In this document: positions 63,642 to 64,000 of the stretch, in pieces | Position numbering within the stretch: the first letter of the stretch is position 1 | Layout of the letters: each line of letters begins with the position of its first letter | NCBI RefSeq assembly: GCF_007556755.1 | Contig: NZ_VJOO01000003.1 | Span: 62,001 to 126,000 of the forward strand | Reading direction: 5' to 3' | Length of the DNA: 64,000 nucleotides | From: Tepidimonas fonticaldi | GTDB taxonomy: Bacteria > Pseudomonadota > Gammaproteobacteria > Burkholderiales > Burkholderiaceae_C | Translations under genes and position numbers: made by a program | The notes under the pieces: generated by a model | Told to the model about the DNA's origin: nothing | Seen by the model: the letters and a program-made list of their open reading frames with translations, nothing else | The model's database searches: none

Positions 63642-64000
63642 ATGGCCACCGCACCCCCCGCCGCCCGGGACCACGTCTTCGAGTGGGAGGGCAAGGACCG
63701 CCACGGCAAGACCGTCAAGGGCGAACTGCGCGCCGCCGGCGAGGCGCAGGTGCAGGCGCAGCTGCGCCGCCAGGGCATCGTGGTGCAGAAGGTCAAGCGG
63801 CGCCGGCTCGCCTCGGCCAAGCGCATCAAACCCAAGGACATCGCCATCTTCACGCGCCAGCTGGCCACGATGATGAAGGCCGGCGTGCCGCTGCTGCAGG
63901 CGTTCGACATCGTCGGCCGCGGCAACCCCAACCCGAGCGTGGCGCGGCTGCTGTACGAGATCCGCACCGACGTCGAGACCGGCACCTCGCTGTCGGCGGC
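63642..64000 (+). CDS. pilC: Type IV pilus platform protein PilC (3' end outside window)
   Basis: The first 119 residues are visible: start MATAPPAARDHVFEWEGKDR, then TRQLATMMKAGVPLLQAFDI, the first T2SSF motif of PilC. GGAGGG lies 9 bases upstream of ATG 63642. It continues beyond the window. Confidence 0.92.
   Translation, partial: MATAPPAARDHVFEWEGKDRHGKTVKGELRAAGEAQVQAQLRRQGIVVQKVKRRRLASAKRIKPKDIAIFTRQLATMMKAGVPLLQAFDIVGRGNPNPSVARLLYEIRTDVETGTSLSA

Overview
The window looks like chromosome from a GC-rich betaproteobacterium of the order Burkholderiales. The gene orders accB-accC-prmA-zinc-ribbon/DUF3426, nrdA-nrdB-histone-H1-like, ampD beside nrdA, and a complete type II secretion locus are all familiar from that group. 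No rRNA or tRNA gene was seen. Species cannot be fixed from this sequence alone. All statements about families come from recognising motifs, not from a database search.

Left part (1-9714): a signalling operon made of a PAS histidine kinase, a receiver-Hpt protein, an HD-GYP response regulator and a zinc-binding chemoreceptor. A foreign block of about 4 kb (roughly 1605-5580) sits between the kinase and its receiver-Hpt partner. The block holds an AlpA-like regulator, an RsbQ-like hydrolase paired with a PAS-GGDEF diguanylate cyclase, merP plus a GDCC protein, and, at its two ends, a gene and a recombinase that are both cut off. It looks like an insertion that split a hybrid kinase. 9766-11808 holds ordinary metabolic and transport genes.

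Mobile part (about 12027-20421): nested IS3-family elements, then a cassette array of eight cassettes, all on the minus strand, then a divergent integron integrase on the plus strand. Counting from the integrase the cassettes are: qac-type SMR pump; AhpD-like protein; a two-gene unknown cassette; an OXA-10-group beta-lactamase close to OXA-5; aadA; a second qac; a second AhpD-like; a cupin. The qac-AhpD pair is a direct repeat of about 1050 bp. The integrase is not IntI1: it is 469 residues with an extra N-terminal region and keeps the IntI-specific motif. Clinical-type resistance cassettes beside such an integrase are the most striking thing in the window.

20454-32823: housekeeping and transport genes on both strands (two SDR enzymes, two DMT/MFS transporters, a spermidine-synthase-like protein, an internally deleted DNA glycosylase, TatD, a Bug-type receptor, a 2OG dioxygenase, a DUF2189 membrane protein, an AcuI-type reductase, an acyl-CoA ligase). 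32884-37404 is a plus-strand copper-handling run (His-rich small protein, TolC-like protein, multicopper oxidase, cupredoxin, DUF411-CusF fusion). Then come coq7, OsmC, a probable small RNA or leader with a strong terminator, and ilvA.

40477-51267 is a type II secretion locus, gspC divergent from gspGHIJKLMNDEF, tightly overlapped. ampD follows, then nrdAB behind two NrdR boxes, a lysine/alanine-rich histone-H1-like protein, a PfkB kinase, DUF3426, prmA, accC and accB on the minus strand, and finally pilB and the start of pilC on the plus strand.
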